A stretch of 64,000 bases of DNA from Macrotrachela quadricornifera (lineage: Eukaryota; Rotifera; Eurotatoria; Philodinida; Philodinidae), in contig JAJEKB010020892.1 of NCBI GenBank assembly GCA_022393335.1, positions 870,709 to 934,708 of the forward strand, read 5' to 3'. The notes beneath the pieces were generated by a model. It saw nothing but the letters and a program-made list of their open reading frames with translations. It was not told the origin of the DNA and ran no database searches. Positions 11,608-23,290 of this stretch are shown here, in pieces (the first letter of the stretch is position 1; the number at the start of each line of letters is the position of its first letter). A program made the translations under genes and the position numbers.

Positions 11608-12885
11608 ATGAGCGACTATTCTTATCAATTAAATCTGGTTAAAAAGAACAAAATAGATGTATCTAACATGATCAATCCTTATGAAATATTAAACATTAAT
11701 GTATCTTCATCACATCGTGATGTAAAAGTTGCTTTTCGACATAAAATCCGTACATCATATAGAGTTCAGAGAGCTATGTGTGCATTAGCCTATGATATGA
11801 TTTGCTCAAGAGATCCAAGAAAATATACAAAATATGGTAATTTATTTACTGTTAATAAACAAGATCATTTTTATTATGCCATTACGGGAAATTATGACTC
11901 ATTTGTGAGAGAAATTCGAATAAATCGTTTATTACTTAATGAAAAAGATGAATATGGAAGAACACTTTTATATTTAGCAGCAAGAAATGGATATTATGAT
12001 ATATGCAATTTCTTATTGAGATCTGGATGTAAAGTTGATGAAAGTCAAAAAGATGGAAGTACTCCACTTCATGGTGCATCGTTTTATGGTCATGAATCAA
12101 TAGTTCAATTATTACTTGAATATGAAGCAAATCCATCAATAATAAATGCATTTGGACATAGTGCTCAGGATGAAGCTAGTAGTCGAATAATCAACGAATA
12201 CATTATGTCAAAAACTAATGATAAAATCAATTCATTATTGAATCGTCTGAAATATGATGGATTAGCTAAAAATTTTGTTCTTATAAAACATGGTAATAAT
12301 GTTATTGGTAAAAAAATTTTGAAAAATTTAGATTATACTCCAGCAGATTTTAGACATTGGACATTTGCTTGGCATGGAACAAAATATGAACATTTATATT
12401 CAATTATGAAATATGGATTACATCCTGCTGGTACTACTTTATCACCTCAACAGCAAATTTCACCTCAAGCTGGTCATATTGGTTTGAATATAAGAGTTGG
12501 ATCATTCGATAACTGGGCCAATGCCGTATTCGTTTCTCCAAGTGTATTTTATGCAGCACATCGAGTATATTCCGAACGAATATTTTCTGATAAACAACAA
12601 TGGTGTGTTTTAGTTCAAACACGAGTTAAACCAGGTTCATTTACTACACATAAACAAACACTATTGAATAAAAGAGATCTATTACCAGGTGAACCAACAA
12701 ATGTTGAATATAGAATATCGGTAAAATCTGATGAAGATTTTATTTTACGAGTTGAATCAGAAAGAAATGTTATAGTCACTGCTTTGGTTTTTATACATGT
12801 GGGATTTCTTGAAAATATCGATGAATATTATAAAGGAGAAGAATTATTTGCAAATTCAGAAGCTGAAAGAGCTCTTTTTCAATGA
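11608..12885 (+). CDS. J-like domain / ankyrin repeats / PARP-like ADP-ribosyltransferase
   Basis: The start is the ATG at 11608 (MSDYSYQLN), giving 425 residues in one exon; an upstream in-frame TTG is not used. Residues about 21-79 look like a J domain (NPYEILNIN near the start, AYDMICSRDPRKYTKYGN near the end) but have no HPD motif, so Hsp70 activation is unlikely. Residues 114-144 and 148-178 are ankyrin repeats (DEYGRTLLYLAARNGYYD, KDGSTPLHGASFYGHE) with a partial third to about 192. From residue 250 an ADP-ribosyltransferase fold is suggested by WHGT (H256), GHIGLNIRVG, VFVSPSVFYAAHR (Y315) and a late Glu segment ILRVESERN (E383/E385), the H-Y-E layout of PARP-like enzymes. It probably modifies a target recruited by the ankyrins; substrate is unknown. 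The ART assignment rests on motif order, not a search. Confidence 0.72.
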   Translation: MSDYSYQLNLVKKNKIDVSNMINPYEILNINVSSSHRDVKVAFRHKIRTSYRVQRAMCALAYDMICSRDPRKYTKYGNLFTVNKQDHFYYAITGNYDSFVREIRINRLLLNEKDEYGRTLLYLAARNGYYDICNFLLRSGCKVDESQKDGSTPLHGASFYGHESIVQLLLEYEANPSIINAFGHSAQDEASSRIINEYIMSKTNDKINSLLNRLKYDGLAKNFVLIKHGNNVIGKKILKNLDYTPADFRHWTFAWHGTKYEHLYSIMKYGLHPAGTTLSPQQQISPQAGHIGLNIRVGSFDNWANAVFVSPSVFYAAHRVYSERIFSDKQQWCVLVQTRVKPGSFTTHKQTLLNKRDLLPGEPTNVEYRISVKSDEDFILRVESERNVIVTALVFIHVGFLENIDEYYKGEELFANSEAERALFQ

Positions 12886-12902
12886 ATAGAATTATATTAT
12901 AA

Positions 12903-13500
12903 CGCCTGGGCCGAAAGTTTTCAGACAAAATGTTCGGCAATTTTTTGCTTGATTAATATGGTCAGGAGAACGCATAAAACACTTCGTTAGATGCAGAATT
13001 CTCTGCTCTTTTAGAATCCATCTTGAGAATTTTTCTAGAAGCTCTAGGACCTGAAATATGAGCAATGCTTTGACAAGTTCGAAAACCAAGTCTGGACGGC
13101 GCTCAGACGCTGTAAGAACATTCCAGAACCATCCAGAATCAAAGTAATTTTTGTTATAAATACATCATTAGAAAGCCCACGCTTTTCTCTACAAAAGAGT
13201 GTACTGATCATCATTTTTGCATAAGACTCCTATGGACTTTAGATCAAGTTAGATAAACAACAGACCATAATCGTCGTCTCGGAACTAGTCACCGATATAG
13301 GGCCCGTCCAGACTTAATTTTCGGACTTGTCAAAGCATTGCTTATATTTCAGGTCCTAGAGCTTCTAGAAAAATTCTCATGATAGATTCTGAAAGAGCAG
13401 AAAATTCTGCATCTAACGAAGTGTTTTATGCTTTCTCCTGACCATATTAATCAAGCAAAAAATGGCCGAACATTTTGTCTGAAAAGTTTCGGCCCAGGCG
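12903..13500. mobile_element. Fold-back element flanked by TTATAA
   Basis: CGCCTGGGCCGAAA at 12903 is matched by its reverse complement ending at 13500. Arms of about 200 bp (12903-13100 and 13300-13500) are inverted copies around a 200-bp loop. Both ends abut TTATAA (12897-12902, 13501-13506). As TTATAA is its own reverse complement, it may be a target duplication or part of the inverted repeat. There is no transposase. It begins 17 bp past the stop codon of the ART gene and may supply its 3' UTR or polyadenylation region. Confidence 0.75.
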
Positions 13501-13675
13501 TTATAAGATTTTAATGATATTTTTAAACAAGACATCCATACAATATATGATTAACTTGACATTATCATAATCGTCGAGTCACATTTTTTTTATCTTCTTA
13601 CTTATTGTTATACCTTTGTATGAGAGTGCTTCGAAAATAAAATTTTTTAACTTAACATACTAGATTATTTATATA

Positions 13676-14743
13676 TTAGGTTGGCAAGAAAATTTTAGGA
13701 TTTTCTTCGAGAAATTTCTTTTTATTTTTTAACTTGAAGAATCTATAACTAGCTTTGAACAATGTGTGTTCAATTATTATCTATGACTTGTTGCCAATGC
13801 TTTGGTAGGGAAAGCATCCCGCGTTCGTAGAGACCTGAGACCTCTATTGAAGAAGTTGGCAAAATCCATTCGAGCTTTAACAATTTTTCACATGTCTACT
13901 TTCCAATGTAAGATCTGGCGTTGTCATACAAAAAATAAATCCTATCCTACTTGCTGTGGAGTATTTGCTGCCACTCGATCCAATTGTTGACAGTAGAGAT
14001 CAATAGTGATGGTGCAGATAGAAGGATGAATTTCTCAAGGAATAATCCTTTTGGTTCTCTACCAAACGCTTAGCATAATCTTCTTTGGGTAAGGATCATT
14101 TTTGAGCATTATTACGCCTGTTTATTCAGCTCATATCCATTGCTACTTGTATATGTAGTTAACATACAACACCCACTTCTCATCGCCAGTAATAAGATTA
14201 TAGAACCATTGATACTTTTGGTAAGACATTATTAATTTCATCCAAACATTAACTCTATATTGGAATTGATGTGATGACAAATCATCTGGTATCTAGACTC
14301 CATAGTTCCACGTTTTATCTAATTCATCCAGATGTGTTTTCAATACAGTATGAGAGCATCTGAGTCGCTCTGCTAAACATCGTGTAACTGTCCTAGGTTG
14401 TTCTTCGATAAGCTGGTTTAAAAGATCCATATCCACCTCTGATGGTCTTTCGGAAAGAGACAAATCATTGAGTTCAAAGTTCCCGCTCTTGAACCAATGG
14501 AATCAATATTGTACTGTGCGGATAGAGAGTACACTCTTACTCATTGTATTGCATATGTTGCTTTGCAATGCAAGCGGAATCGATGAAACAGAAGCACTCG
14601 GATGTCTCTATGACATATCTTCATTTTTAATTCGCGAACAAACATGCTGTTCGAAAGATATTTGTATTCTCTTTATATACCCTTAATATGGAAAGTTCTA
14701 GAACATTTAAGAAAAAAACACAAAAACTTTCATGCCAACTCAA
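13676..14743 (-). pseudogene. Decayed mariner element with transposase remnant
   Basis: The left end TTAGGTTGGCAAGAAAATTTT (preceded by TA) and the reverse complement of the right end (TTGAGTTGGCATGAAAGTTTT) are mariner-type terminal repeats about 1.07 kb apart. On the minus strand the remnant reads, in order, an N-terminal HTH piece (RVLLFHRFRL), DLLNQLIEEQPRTVTRCLAER, DDLSSHQFQYRVNVW, and ITGDEKWVLY, which carries the first catalytic Asp. Several stops interrupt it (for example after NYGV and after NYIYK). The C-terminal part is shortened and the second and third catalytic positions are not clear. The plus-strand ORFs inside are shadows. Confidence 0.85.
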
Positions 14744-15235
14744 TCTTATCCAAATACGAACGGTATCATTATTTATGTTACATCCGATAAATGCATTGCA
14801 TAATTTTCGGTAAAAAAAAGAATATATAAGAAATATTTATTGATTAACAAATGCTTGCTTAGAAAGAGCAGGAGGCAAGGTAAGAGAATTTACTTAACAA
14901 ATTCGAGGAGATTCAGTTTTCATACAAAAATTGATCGCGATACCTATTTGTACGTAGAATAAACTTTTAGCAAATACATTTATTGATCTTTTCTTCCTAT
15001 TCTAGCGATTTGTTACCGTACTGCTTTGTAGTACAATAAGGTAACGAATCGAATCTCATGTCCAGCTGTATAATGACTCAAGTTACTTTTTCTTTCTGTA
15101 GCCTGTAGTATATATTACATGCGAGCTAAGGACAGAAAGTTTCTAGATTTTTCTGTTGAATTCGTGTTTATTTTGCTTATGACTGTCCAAAAGTATAAAA
15201 AACGGTCAAAATTGTCAGACTTCTTGAATGTTTTA
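14744..15235. other. Spacer between mariner and piggyBac remnants
   Basis: Non-coding. It contains a short hairpin (GTTACC at 15012, GGTAAC ending at 15045, with GTACT/AGTAC inside). It may be the 5' part of the piggyBac element, but no TTAA-CCC terminus was found. Confidence 0.35.
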
Positions 15236-16448
15236 CATGTCGTCGGAAGAAGCTAGCGTAGAGGATAGCGTTGATTCATTTAGTGAAGTGAACTCTTTGG
15301 ATAATGATTTCACTAGAATGCACTTCGAACCTTTTATTACTGATGAGGTTATAAGCCTTATGGTTCGCGAAACTATTACATATGCAGAATAATGCTTCTA
15401 ACACACAAACCTAGCAAACGATCAAAAAAATCTTCAATGGTAGCTAACTACTAACGAAGAAATGCTGAAATCTTTGGGAATGGTCATCGAGATGGATTTA
15501 GTGCAAATACCAAAAGTATACTATTACTGGAGTAAAAGTCAATTGTATGAATCAAAGTTTATTCAAAATACAATGTCGAGAGACAAATTTGAATTGCTTC
15601 TCAAGTTTTTGTATTTTTTTCGAACAATGGTAAAAAGAATACGAGTCAAGATAGACAAGCTAAATTGAATCCACTTTTGCACTTATTGAAAGCTAATTTT
15701 AAGTCGGTTTATATACCTGGTTCTGTCATTATCATTGATGAAACAATCGTGCACTGACGAGGTCGATTCTCCTTTAGGTAATACGTTCCAGACAATGTCT
15801 ACAAGTATGGGATTAAAACGTCCAAAGTAGCAGATATGAATGGATACATTTGGAATTTTATGATTTATACAGAAAAACAGAACCCAGCGCCTAGTCTTAG
15901 ACATTTCCAAATACTCATCATACATTTACTAGAAGACTTTTTTGGATGTTATCGAACTGTAGTAGCTGACAGTTTACTACGAGTATTGCATTTGCCAAAT
16001 AATTATTGGAAAATGATACCCACCTCGTTAGAATATTGAGAAGTAGTCGTGTTAGTTTCGGAAAAGAAGTTATTCAGAAACAACTCAAGAAAGGTAAGGT
16101 TTATGGTCTACAGAATGGTGATGGTATTGAGCTGATCAAATGGGACGATAAAAGAGAAGTTTTGTTGATATCTACCAAGCCGTCTCATATAAAACTACTC
16201 TCGTGGACACCAGAATAACGACTCCATCCAACGAACGCATTATAAAGCCAAACATTGTATTCGATTACAATAAAAGAAGACAAAGTACAGATTTGTCAGA
16301 GCAACTATCGACGTACTACACACGTCTGAGACGATCCGTAAAATGGCATCAAAAGGTGGCATATGAATTGATATTTGGAACATCAATAAAGAATAGCTAT
16401 TTGATAAATAAAGAAAATTATACAACAGACAACATAAAGAATATATAA
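15236..16448 (+). pseudogene. piggyBac-family transposase pseudogene
   Basis: The order of conserved blocks follows piggyBac transposases: an acidic start (SSEEASVEDSVDSF at about 15238), EEMLKSLGMVIEMDLVQIPK then YYYWSKSQLYES and MSRDKFELLLKFLYFF (15455-15630), VADMNGYIWNFMIYTEK (15828-15880), NDTHLVRILRSSR and KKGKVYGLQNGDG (16010-16130), and KPNIVFDYNKRRQSTDLSEQLS then KWHQKVAYELIFG (16240-16380). The frame shifts at least three times (near 15640, 15960-16010 and 16215) and has stops (for example at 15390), so it is not functional. The catalytic Asp positions lie in the damaged segments. No flanking terminal repeats were found. Confidence 0.85.
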
Positions 16449-16515
16449 TAAATCCTAATCCCTTCTGTTTTGATCGTAATTATTTTTTTCAACGGTCATA
16501 CATTGATTTTTATCC

Positions 16516-16772
16516 AAAAGATGCACCGTCAAATTTTCTAAAAAATGTTTACTAAGTCTTTTATTATAGAACAGCAAAGTAAAAAGCTAAATAAAAAATA
16601 CTGAGAAACAAGGAAAGTCAACACGTTCCAAACGACACACTTAACCGATATTTTCTTATAAGAAAACTAAAAGAAAAAAAATTCTCCGTATTTTCATGAT
16701 GTCTTTTCATTTTTCTGCCCTCAAATAAAATATTTAGTACACATTTTGTAGAGAATTTGACGGTGTATCTTA
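16516..16772. repeat. Small fold-back repeat
   Basis: Left arm 16516-16553 and right arm 16736-16772 are inverted copies, both containing CACCGTCAAATT and ACATTTT-type inner sequence. They enclose about 180 bp of AT-rich DNA. The outer motif resembles the dispersed GATGCAGC motif family. Confidence 0.55.
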
Positions 16773-17042
16773 TTAAAAAAAAAGAGCCATAACTGAAGAT
16801 TAAAAAGAGAAAAAGTCATAATCAAAATACAAAGAGGCTCAAAACTTCTTACACATCCTGTATATTTTAAAAATTTCATCTCGTTTAAAAGTCAACTTAA
16901 TCAATCTTTTTCATTCTTATTTATTTTATTTTATTTAAAAAAAAATAAAAGAAGTCATTTTATAATATATTTATTATCTGACTATGATTGTAAATAAATA
17001 CTTGAACAAGTGAATTGTATAATATGAATTAATTTCTATATA

Positions 17043-18092
17043 TTAGCATAAATATTGATTTGTATTATTATTTGATATACATTGTATTGGACATGGTCCA
17101 GGTGGATCTTGATCATGACGACAAGGTCGACGACATCCAACAAATTGTGTCATTGATAATTTTGGTTTTGAAAAAGGAATTGATAAAGGATATTTAATAC
17201 AATTAAAACTATCATGTTGTATTGATTCTTTTTCAGCTAATGGCCAAATATAATCTTTAAGAAAATCTTGATCACCTACCATTGGATTATAACAACTAAC
17301 AATTGATTTTGTAAATAAACGTTCAATTATTTTATTTCTAATTGTTGAATTAATTGAAATTTTAAAAGCCCAAAGACCAGCTAATATATTAGCATAATGT
17401 AATGGATGATCACGCATTATGTGAAATAATTTATTAGATAATAACCATTGATTAACTGATATAACTTCACGTTCAAGTATAGGTGAATCAATATCTCTCG
17501 ACATATATATATCAACAAAAGGATCAGCTAATGCTACAAATCTATGAAATCTTCCAGACATAAAAGAAGATAAATTTCCTAATATTGGGATATTAAATGC
17601 ATCGCAAAAATCAACATTTTTATAATATTTTTCAATATGAAGAATTTCATCATTTGTTATATTTAAATTATGATAATAAACTCTAACACGCCAATTAGGA
17701 TAAAACTGTTTAGCTTCTGATATATATTGAAGTGTATATGACCATATTTTATGATAAAGTTGAATATTATCTCGATTTGATTGATATGCTGAAATGGCAA
17801 TTACTTTTTGATGTAATCCATATTTAGTAGCTCTTTCACTACATAATGTATGTGAAGATTTATAAAATAATTGAAAATTATTAAACATTGTACTGTTTTT
17901 TGTTAATTCAATACATGATGGTTCAAATTTATTTAAAGGTGGTTTATAAAAACGATATTTATTTATTAATATATATAAATATAACAAAATTAATAAATAT
18001 AAGAATATTTTTATACGTTTCCAGTTTTCAATATATAAATTGTATAATATTAATATTATTATTCGTAGAAATATTTTTATTTTTATAAACAT
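17043..18092 (-). CDS. Putative type II membrane glycosyltransferase
   Basis: A 349-residue intronless frame starting with ATG. The N-terminus is very hydrophobic (residues about 3-45, possibly one long anchor with Lys/Arg breaks), giving the short-tail, single-anchor topology of Golgi enzymes. The luminal part has KVIAISAYQSN at its start, FYPNWRVRVYYHN, a DID motif (D200, D202) in YMSRDIDSPILERE, IMRDHPLHYANILAGLWAFK, and GDQDFLKDYIWP. This resembles GT-A glycosyltransferases that read a nucleotide sugar with a DxD motif and a later Asp pair. The Cys-rich tail (CRRPCRHDQDPPGPCPIQC) may be disulphide-bonded. Acceptor and sugar are unknown. The family assignment is by motif pattern only. Confidence 0.6.
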   Translation of the reverse strand: MFIKIKIFLRIIILILYNLYIENWKRIKIFLYLLILLYLYILINKYRFYKPPLNKFEPSCIELTKNSTMFNNFQLFYKSSHTLCSERATKYGLHQKVIAISAYQSNRDNIQLYHKIWSYTLQYISEAKQFYPNWRVRVYYHNLNITNDEILHIEKYYKNVDFCDAFNIPILGNLSSFMSGRFHRFVALADPFVDIYMSRDIDSPILEREVISVNQWLLSNKLFHIMRDHPLHYANILAGLWAFKISINSTIRNKIIERLFTKSIVSCYNPMVGDQDFLKDYIWPLAEKESIQHDSFNCIKYPLSIPFSKPKLSMTQFVGCRRPCRHDQDPPGPCPIQCISNNNTNQYLC

Positions 18093-20641
18093 TTTTTCAT
18101 AATTTATTTAATTGAATTATCTAGAAAATAAAAAACAGAATAAATATTCAATATCTTAAATAAGAAATGTCGACTCATTCAAATTCACTCACTTATCTTC
18201 GCCTTTTTATGAAAATACATTCTAATTCCATGATGTTCAACATTGTGGGATTATGTATACAGATTCTTTGTTAATAAGTGTTTATTCACCAATAAAAAGA
18301 ATATATATCCGAAAATTTAAGTTAATCATTAAAGATGATATTTTCCTTTGTTATGTTCATGTTTAATTAGTATAAACGATTGAAATTTGTATGAATAAGA
18401 GTTACGTTAAGATACATAAAAAGTTAATGCCGATAGTTTGAGCAAAATAATATTAGAAAAAGAATATATTTTTTTATCTTTATGTGTGATTGTTTTGACA
18501 AAAGATGCACTGTGAAATTATTTACAAAACCAAAATGAATACTATTTAAAACATCATAGTTATTCAATTTTGAAATCTAACGGATATTCTACGTATAGCT
18601 CTTGTTCGTATTTGTTTTTCTTTAATCCTCCTCTAGCAAATATATTTTTAAATCAAAGTAGACTAATTAGGACAATTCAAAAGTAGTGAGGAAGAAGATT
18701 CTTTATTTTCTTATAGAAAGCTTAAAAAAATTTTCTTTTTTTATGCCATTTGATCACTTCAAGGTTTTGTTATACTACGAATCTATTTTTCTTATTTTTA
18801 TGTTTATATCATATAATGTATTCTATTAAAGTAAAATTAAATATCCCACAAGATATAGCATGAAAAACATGATAATTTACAAAGAACAAATCTTTTAATA
18901 TACTATAAAATTCGATGCGATCAACAAATGGTCTTCTTTGCAGAGTCGAAAACTAATTGAACAGGCTTTTAACCATTTAGAAAATAAAGCTTTTCATGTT
19001 GCATCTTATGGTCTGTTTTGTTTCGAAAATCGATCTATTTGATAATTGAAAAGGGTATACATTTTGTCAAAACAATCACATATAAAGATCAAAAAGAATA
19101 AAGTTATTGTCAAAATCCTTAGACCGACATTTATTCTAGCACATCCGTTACATTCATTTATTATATAGTATTATCCAAAGAAGAACAAACTGACTTCTAT
19201 GCTAAAAGTCAATGGAAATCCATATGACATGTTCAGTGTGTGATAAATGCTTAGAAACTGTGACAAAACCATTGAAATTCATCGACATTCATTAGTAAAA
19301 CACGAGAAATTAATGGAAGGCTAGATAATCAACTAATCGTATTTTAGTATAGTTCTTCTCCACTAGAGTAAGGACGAAACACATACAACAGATGAAGTGC
19401 GTCTAAACGCATCTTTTATTTAGACGTTGTTAATATTTGTTTCTATATTAAATGTGGAATATTTATCTATGGACTAATCTGTTCTCTAATGATAATGATA
19501 GTTGAATACAATATCATCTTTTTCTATGTACATTACATACAAGATCATAATCCGTGTTTATCACATAGTATAGCAGTCATTACAACAAAAAGAAAAAAAA
19601 ATGATAAGAAATTTTCTTACTTTGTAGAATTAAAAAAATGTCTACAGTAATAAAAAGAGAAAAAGAAAAAGAATGAGAGTTCTTCGTTATATTTTATATA
19701 TTTTATCTTTTTTTTTCTTCTTCTTCTTTGCTCAACGTGTCATTCATATTAATGAAAATTTTCTTCCTTTTTTTATTATATTTGCATAGGAACAAAAAAA
19801 AGACTATGAGAAAAAAATCTTTTTTTTTTTTCATTTCAATTTTTCTGTAAGATAAGAAAAGCACTCACTATATACATATCAATGAAATGGACAAAATAAG
19901 ACACAACAAAATATCAGAAAAAAATAGTATTGACAAAAGAATAATGAGCAGAAGAGTGATGGAATAAATCGACACTGGTGAAGGACATGGAAAAAAAGGA
20001 TGATAGGCAGAATCCATGATCATAGAAAACAGAAGCTTATGTAAGGTTCGAGTTATATACGTACGATGGCAGAACGAAGAAAAAAAAAGAATGTCTCATA
20101 GTCTTACTCTCCTTTTTTTGACTAAATTCACATCTCGAAGACCATAAAGTCGATGGGACTGAAATTTTTTTCACAGATAGATTACATCAAATAGCGAGAC
20201 ATACGTTCGAGAAAAATATTTTTTACAGCAGGCCTTTGTAAAGTTTTTTTCTTTTTAAAAACTTTGATTTTCCATATTTTTATAAAAAAAATCTCAAAAT
20301 GTTTTGACCCTTGCAAACTCTATAAATCTGGATAGATAAGTCAAAAATAAAAACAGCCGATTTTACCTCTGAAGAATATTTCCAATTATTTGTGGGAAAA
20401 GTTTCAGCGCTATCGGAAAATGTTTGAGAGTGTTTATCCATGGCACAATTGTGCGGTATGCATAATAAAAATGATTTTTAGTGATTCTATGACCTATCGT
20501 TTATGGAAATCTTCGTTGAATTTATTGTAAAAAGTGTTAGCATTTGAACGGTAAATTTTTATTTCAATAAAGTGATCATATTGTACAATGATTTAAATGA
20601 AAAGTATATTGCAATGAATTAAATGATTCATGAAAATTTGA
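18093..20641. other. Intergenic, repeat-bearing and poly-A/T-rich
   Basis: It holds the fold-back element at about 18460-19110 (listed separately) and long A- or T-rich simple tracts at 19580-19860. No coding region was recognised. Confidence 0.45.
18460..19110. repeat. Fold-back element carrying dispersed motif copies
   Basis: ATCTTTATGTGTGATTGTTT at 18477 is matched by its reverse complement ending at 19089. Inside lie three copies of the dispersed motif at 18504, 18852 and (inverted) 18986-19006. The exact outer ends are not determined. Confidence 0.6.
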
Positions 20642-23290
20642 TTAAACTTTAGTTGAAACTGTTTTTTGATCATCATTTTCTTGAATCGATAAATGTTTTG
20701 GACGTACCATTGTATATAGATAATTTTTAATAGAAATTCGTTTAGTCCAAATAAATAATAATAATGATAGAATACAAATCATTGCAAAAGTAAGAAATAA
20801 TCCACTAACTACATCAATATCAATACTAATTATTGTATCAGATGATACAAAATCTGTACAAATATTTCCTTCAAACCATTTTCGTCTTAAATCATCTAAA
20901 ATTCCTAATTCTCTTAATAATAATATATGTATATCTAATGTTTGTAAAAAAATCCATTGTTTAGGAACAACAACACCATATGCACTTGGAGCAAAATCTG
21001 TTCCAACTAAAATTAAATTACAATATATTCTATTAGTTGCATATTCTAAATTTCCCGTATCTAAAATAGCTGCATCAATAATATTATTTAAAAGACTAGT
21101 AAATAAATCAGATTGAGTTTTTAATATATAAAAATTTCTAAGTCCATTAGAAATTTCTCGTAAATAATATTCTTCATTTGATGAATCTGTAAGAATTTCA
21201 ATACGACTATATAGAAATTTTCCATTTTTAATATCATCAATTCCTGAAATAATTGTCTTCGATTTTGATAATGGTAAATTCGATGCTAAATTTGCTGTAT
21301 ATGTTGCTACTAATATTAAACTTAAAATATATAGACCTGCACTTAATAAACGTCCTGCAGCTGTTTTAGCATGAAAATCTGCTCCATATCCCATCAATGT
21401 ATCAAATGAATACTATATACTCATAGAATATGAAGAAATAAATGATTTTTCTTTGAATGCTTTATTTTCTTGTCGTTCTAATAGACAAACTAAAATAGCA
21501 GCAAACATACAAGCAATTAAAAGTGTTAACCAAAGATTAATTGAAAATGGTTTCAAATATGAAAAAAGATTAACATCAGTAGAAGCTATTCGTCGAACAA
21601 TAATACGCATTGAATTATCAAATATTGCAGATGATAAATCAAGAATTTTTCTTCGTTCAGCAGTTACAGTTATATCACCTATAGCTATATCATAAATACC
21701 ATTTGCTACAGCTCTAATCATTCCATTATGTTTGATTGGGTGGTGCTAAGATTATTTCTGGAATAAATCCCATTCGACTTTTTAATATATTAATCAAATC
21801 AGGAATATAACCAATTAAATTTGTTGAATTTTGTTCACTTATATTTGAAAACATTATAAATGGTGATGCTTGTATAACACCAATTCTTAGAATAATACCA
21901 GGAAGACCATTAGGAGGTATTGTTGAATTACCAGGCCATACAATTGTATTTTCTTTCGTAATTATTTTCCATTCATCATAATTTGACCATTTTAAAACCG
22001 ATACAAACGTCAAGTTAGTCGATGAAGATTGTACATTTTTTATAAAATAATAAGTTCCATTAACTCTATCTGTAGCATTAACAAAAAATTTTACTGGACC
22101 AGATATACCAAGAAATTCAGTTGAACTAATTGTTTCAATAAATGAACTAGTATTAAGAAAACGATAATCAAAACAGAATGATGATTTTAATATTGAAATA
22201 CATGATGATGATGATATATTTATATTCAGTGAACAAAGTTGTTTCAATGATTGAATTAATAGCCAAGTTGCATCAAATGCAAATAATCCATAATTATTGA
22301 CTAGTAATGATCCTGGAAATGTTTCAGATTCATATTTTTTCCAAATATCATATGCAGCATTTAATAATGTTATATTTATTGGAGCATTAATTGCACTTCC
22401 AACAACAGGTTCTAATATAAATATTCCAATTAATTTTTTATAGAATATTTTATTAAAAGAATCAAATTGAAAAGGTGAACTTAATATCCAGAGGAAATGT
22501 GGACCAAGAACATCATTATTAATTGCATGTTGTAAAACAAACGATGTTTGAACTACATCCGCCCATAATAATATAATTCGAGTTGAACTACTCAATAAAA
22601 TTGTTTTGAGATCATCTCGAAAATTAAATGTATCAGTTTCAAATGCTAATGTATCTGTTATTGTCAAACCTTTATTACTAAATGCTTCACTAATTACAGT
22701 TACACCACCAAATCCAAATGTATCATTTTGATATATAATAATACATGATGTCCAATTAAATTTAATGAATAATTTTGCAATTGATAATCCAGCTTCATTA
22801 TCTGAAGAAACTGTACGATAAAAATTAGGATAAACATTTCGAATAGATAAATCAGGATTTGTTGCAGAACAGGATACAACAGGAATTCCAATTTTATCGG
22901 CGAAAGGAGCAATAATAAGAACTTCTCTTGAAAATGCTGGTCCGACGATACCAACAATATTTGAAAAAGATATTATTCGACATGTATCACCCAGAGCATT
23001 AATTATATCTCCACCAGTTTGTACTATTTGTCCATTAATAAATTGTCCATCAATCGTTATATTATATTGATGAGAAAGTATTAATGCTGCATTGAAAATG
23101 CACGAGAATGAACAGATATTGTAGTACTTTCAAATTCAGACGCATTCGGTTTATCTGGAAAAAGACCTAATAATTGTATGGTGGAAAAATTTGGGGTTAG
23201 CCAAGATGATGCTACATGTTGAATATTAAATTGTGCAAATAAATAATGTAAGAGCAACCAATAGAGACTTTGGAAATATAACATCAACAT
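20642..23290 (-). pseudogene. Ionotropic glutamate receptor with GYG pore motif, broken
   Basis: Intronless. It starts at ATG 23290 with a signal peptide, followed by an amino-terminal ligand-binding-like domain (LLGLFPDKPNASEFEST), an S1 region (GVIQASPFIMFSN, GYIPDLINILKSRMGF), VANGIYDIAIGDITVTAERR, and M1 (INLWLTLLIACMFAAIL). A pore loop with TLMGYGADFH follows, then M3 (SLILVATYTANLASNL), S2, and M4 (VVSGLFLTFAMICILSLLLF). Three lesions are seen: a 1-nt loss near 23100 (after HSRA), a 2-nt loss near 21728 (after PPNQT), and an in-frame TAG at 21413-21415 just before YSFDTLMGYG. The rest of the frame is intact, so the damage looks recent. The GYG sequence resembles potassium-channel filters; a K+-selective glutamate receptor is known from the rotifer Adineta vaga. 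It would have been a ligand-gated channel at the plasma membrane. Sequencing error is possible but unlikely for all three. Confidence 0.9.
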
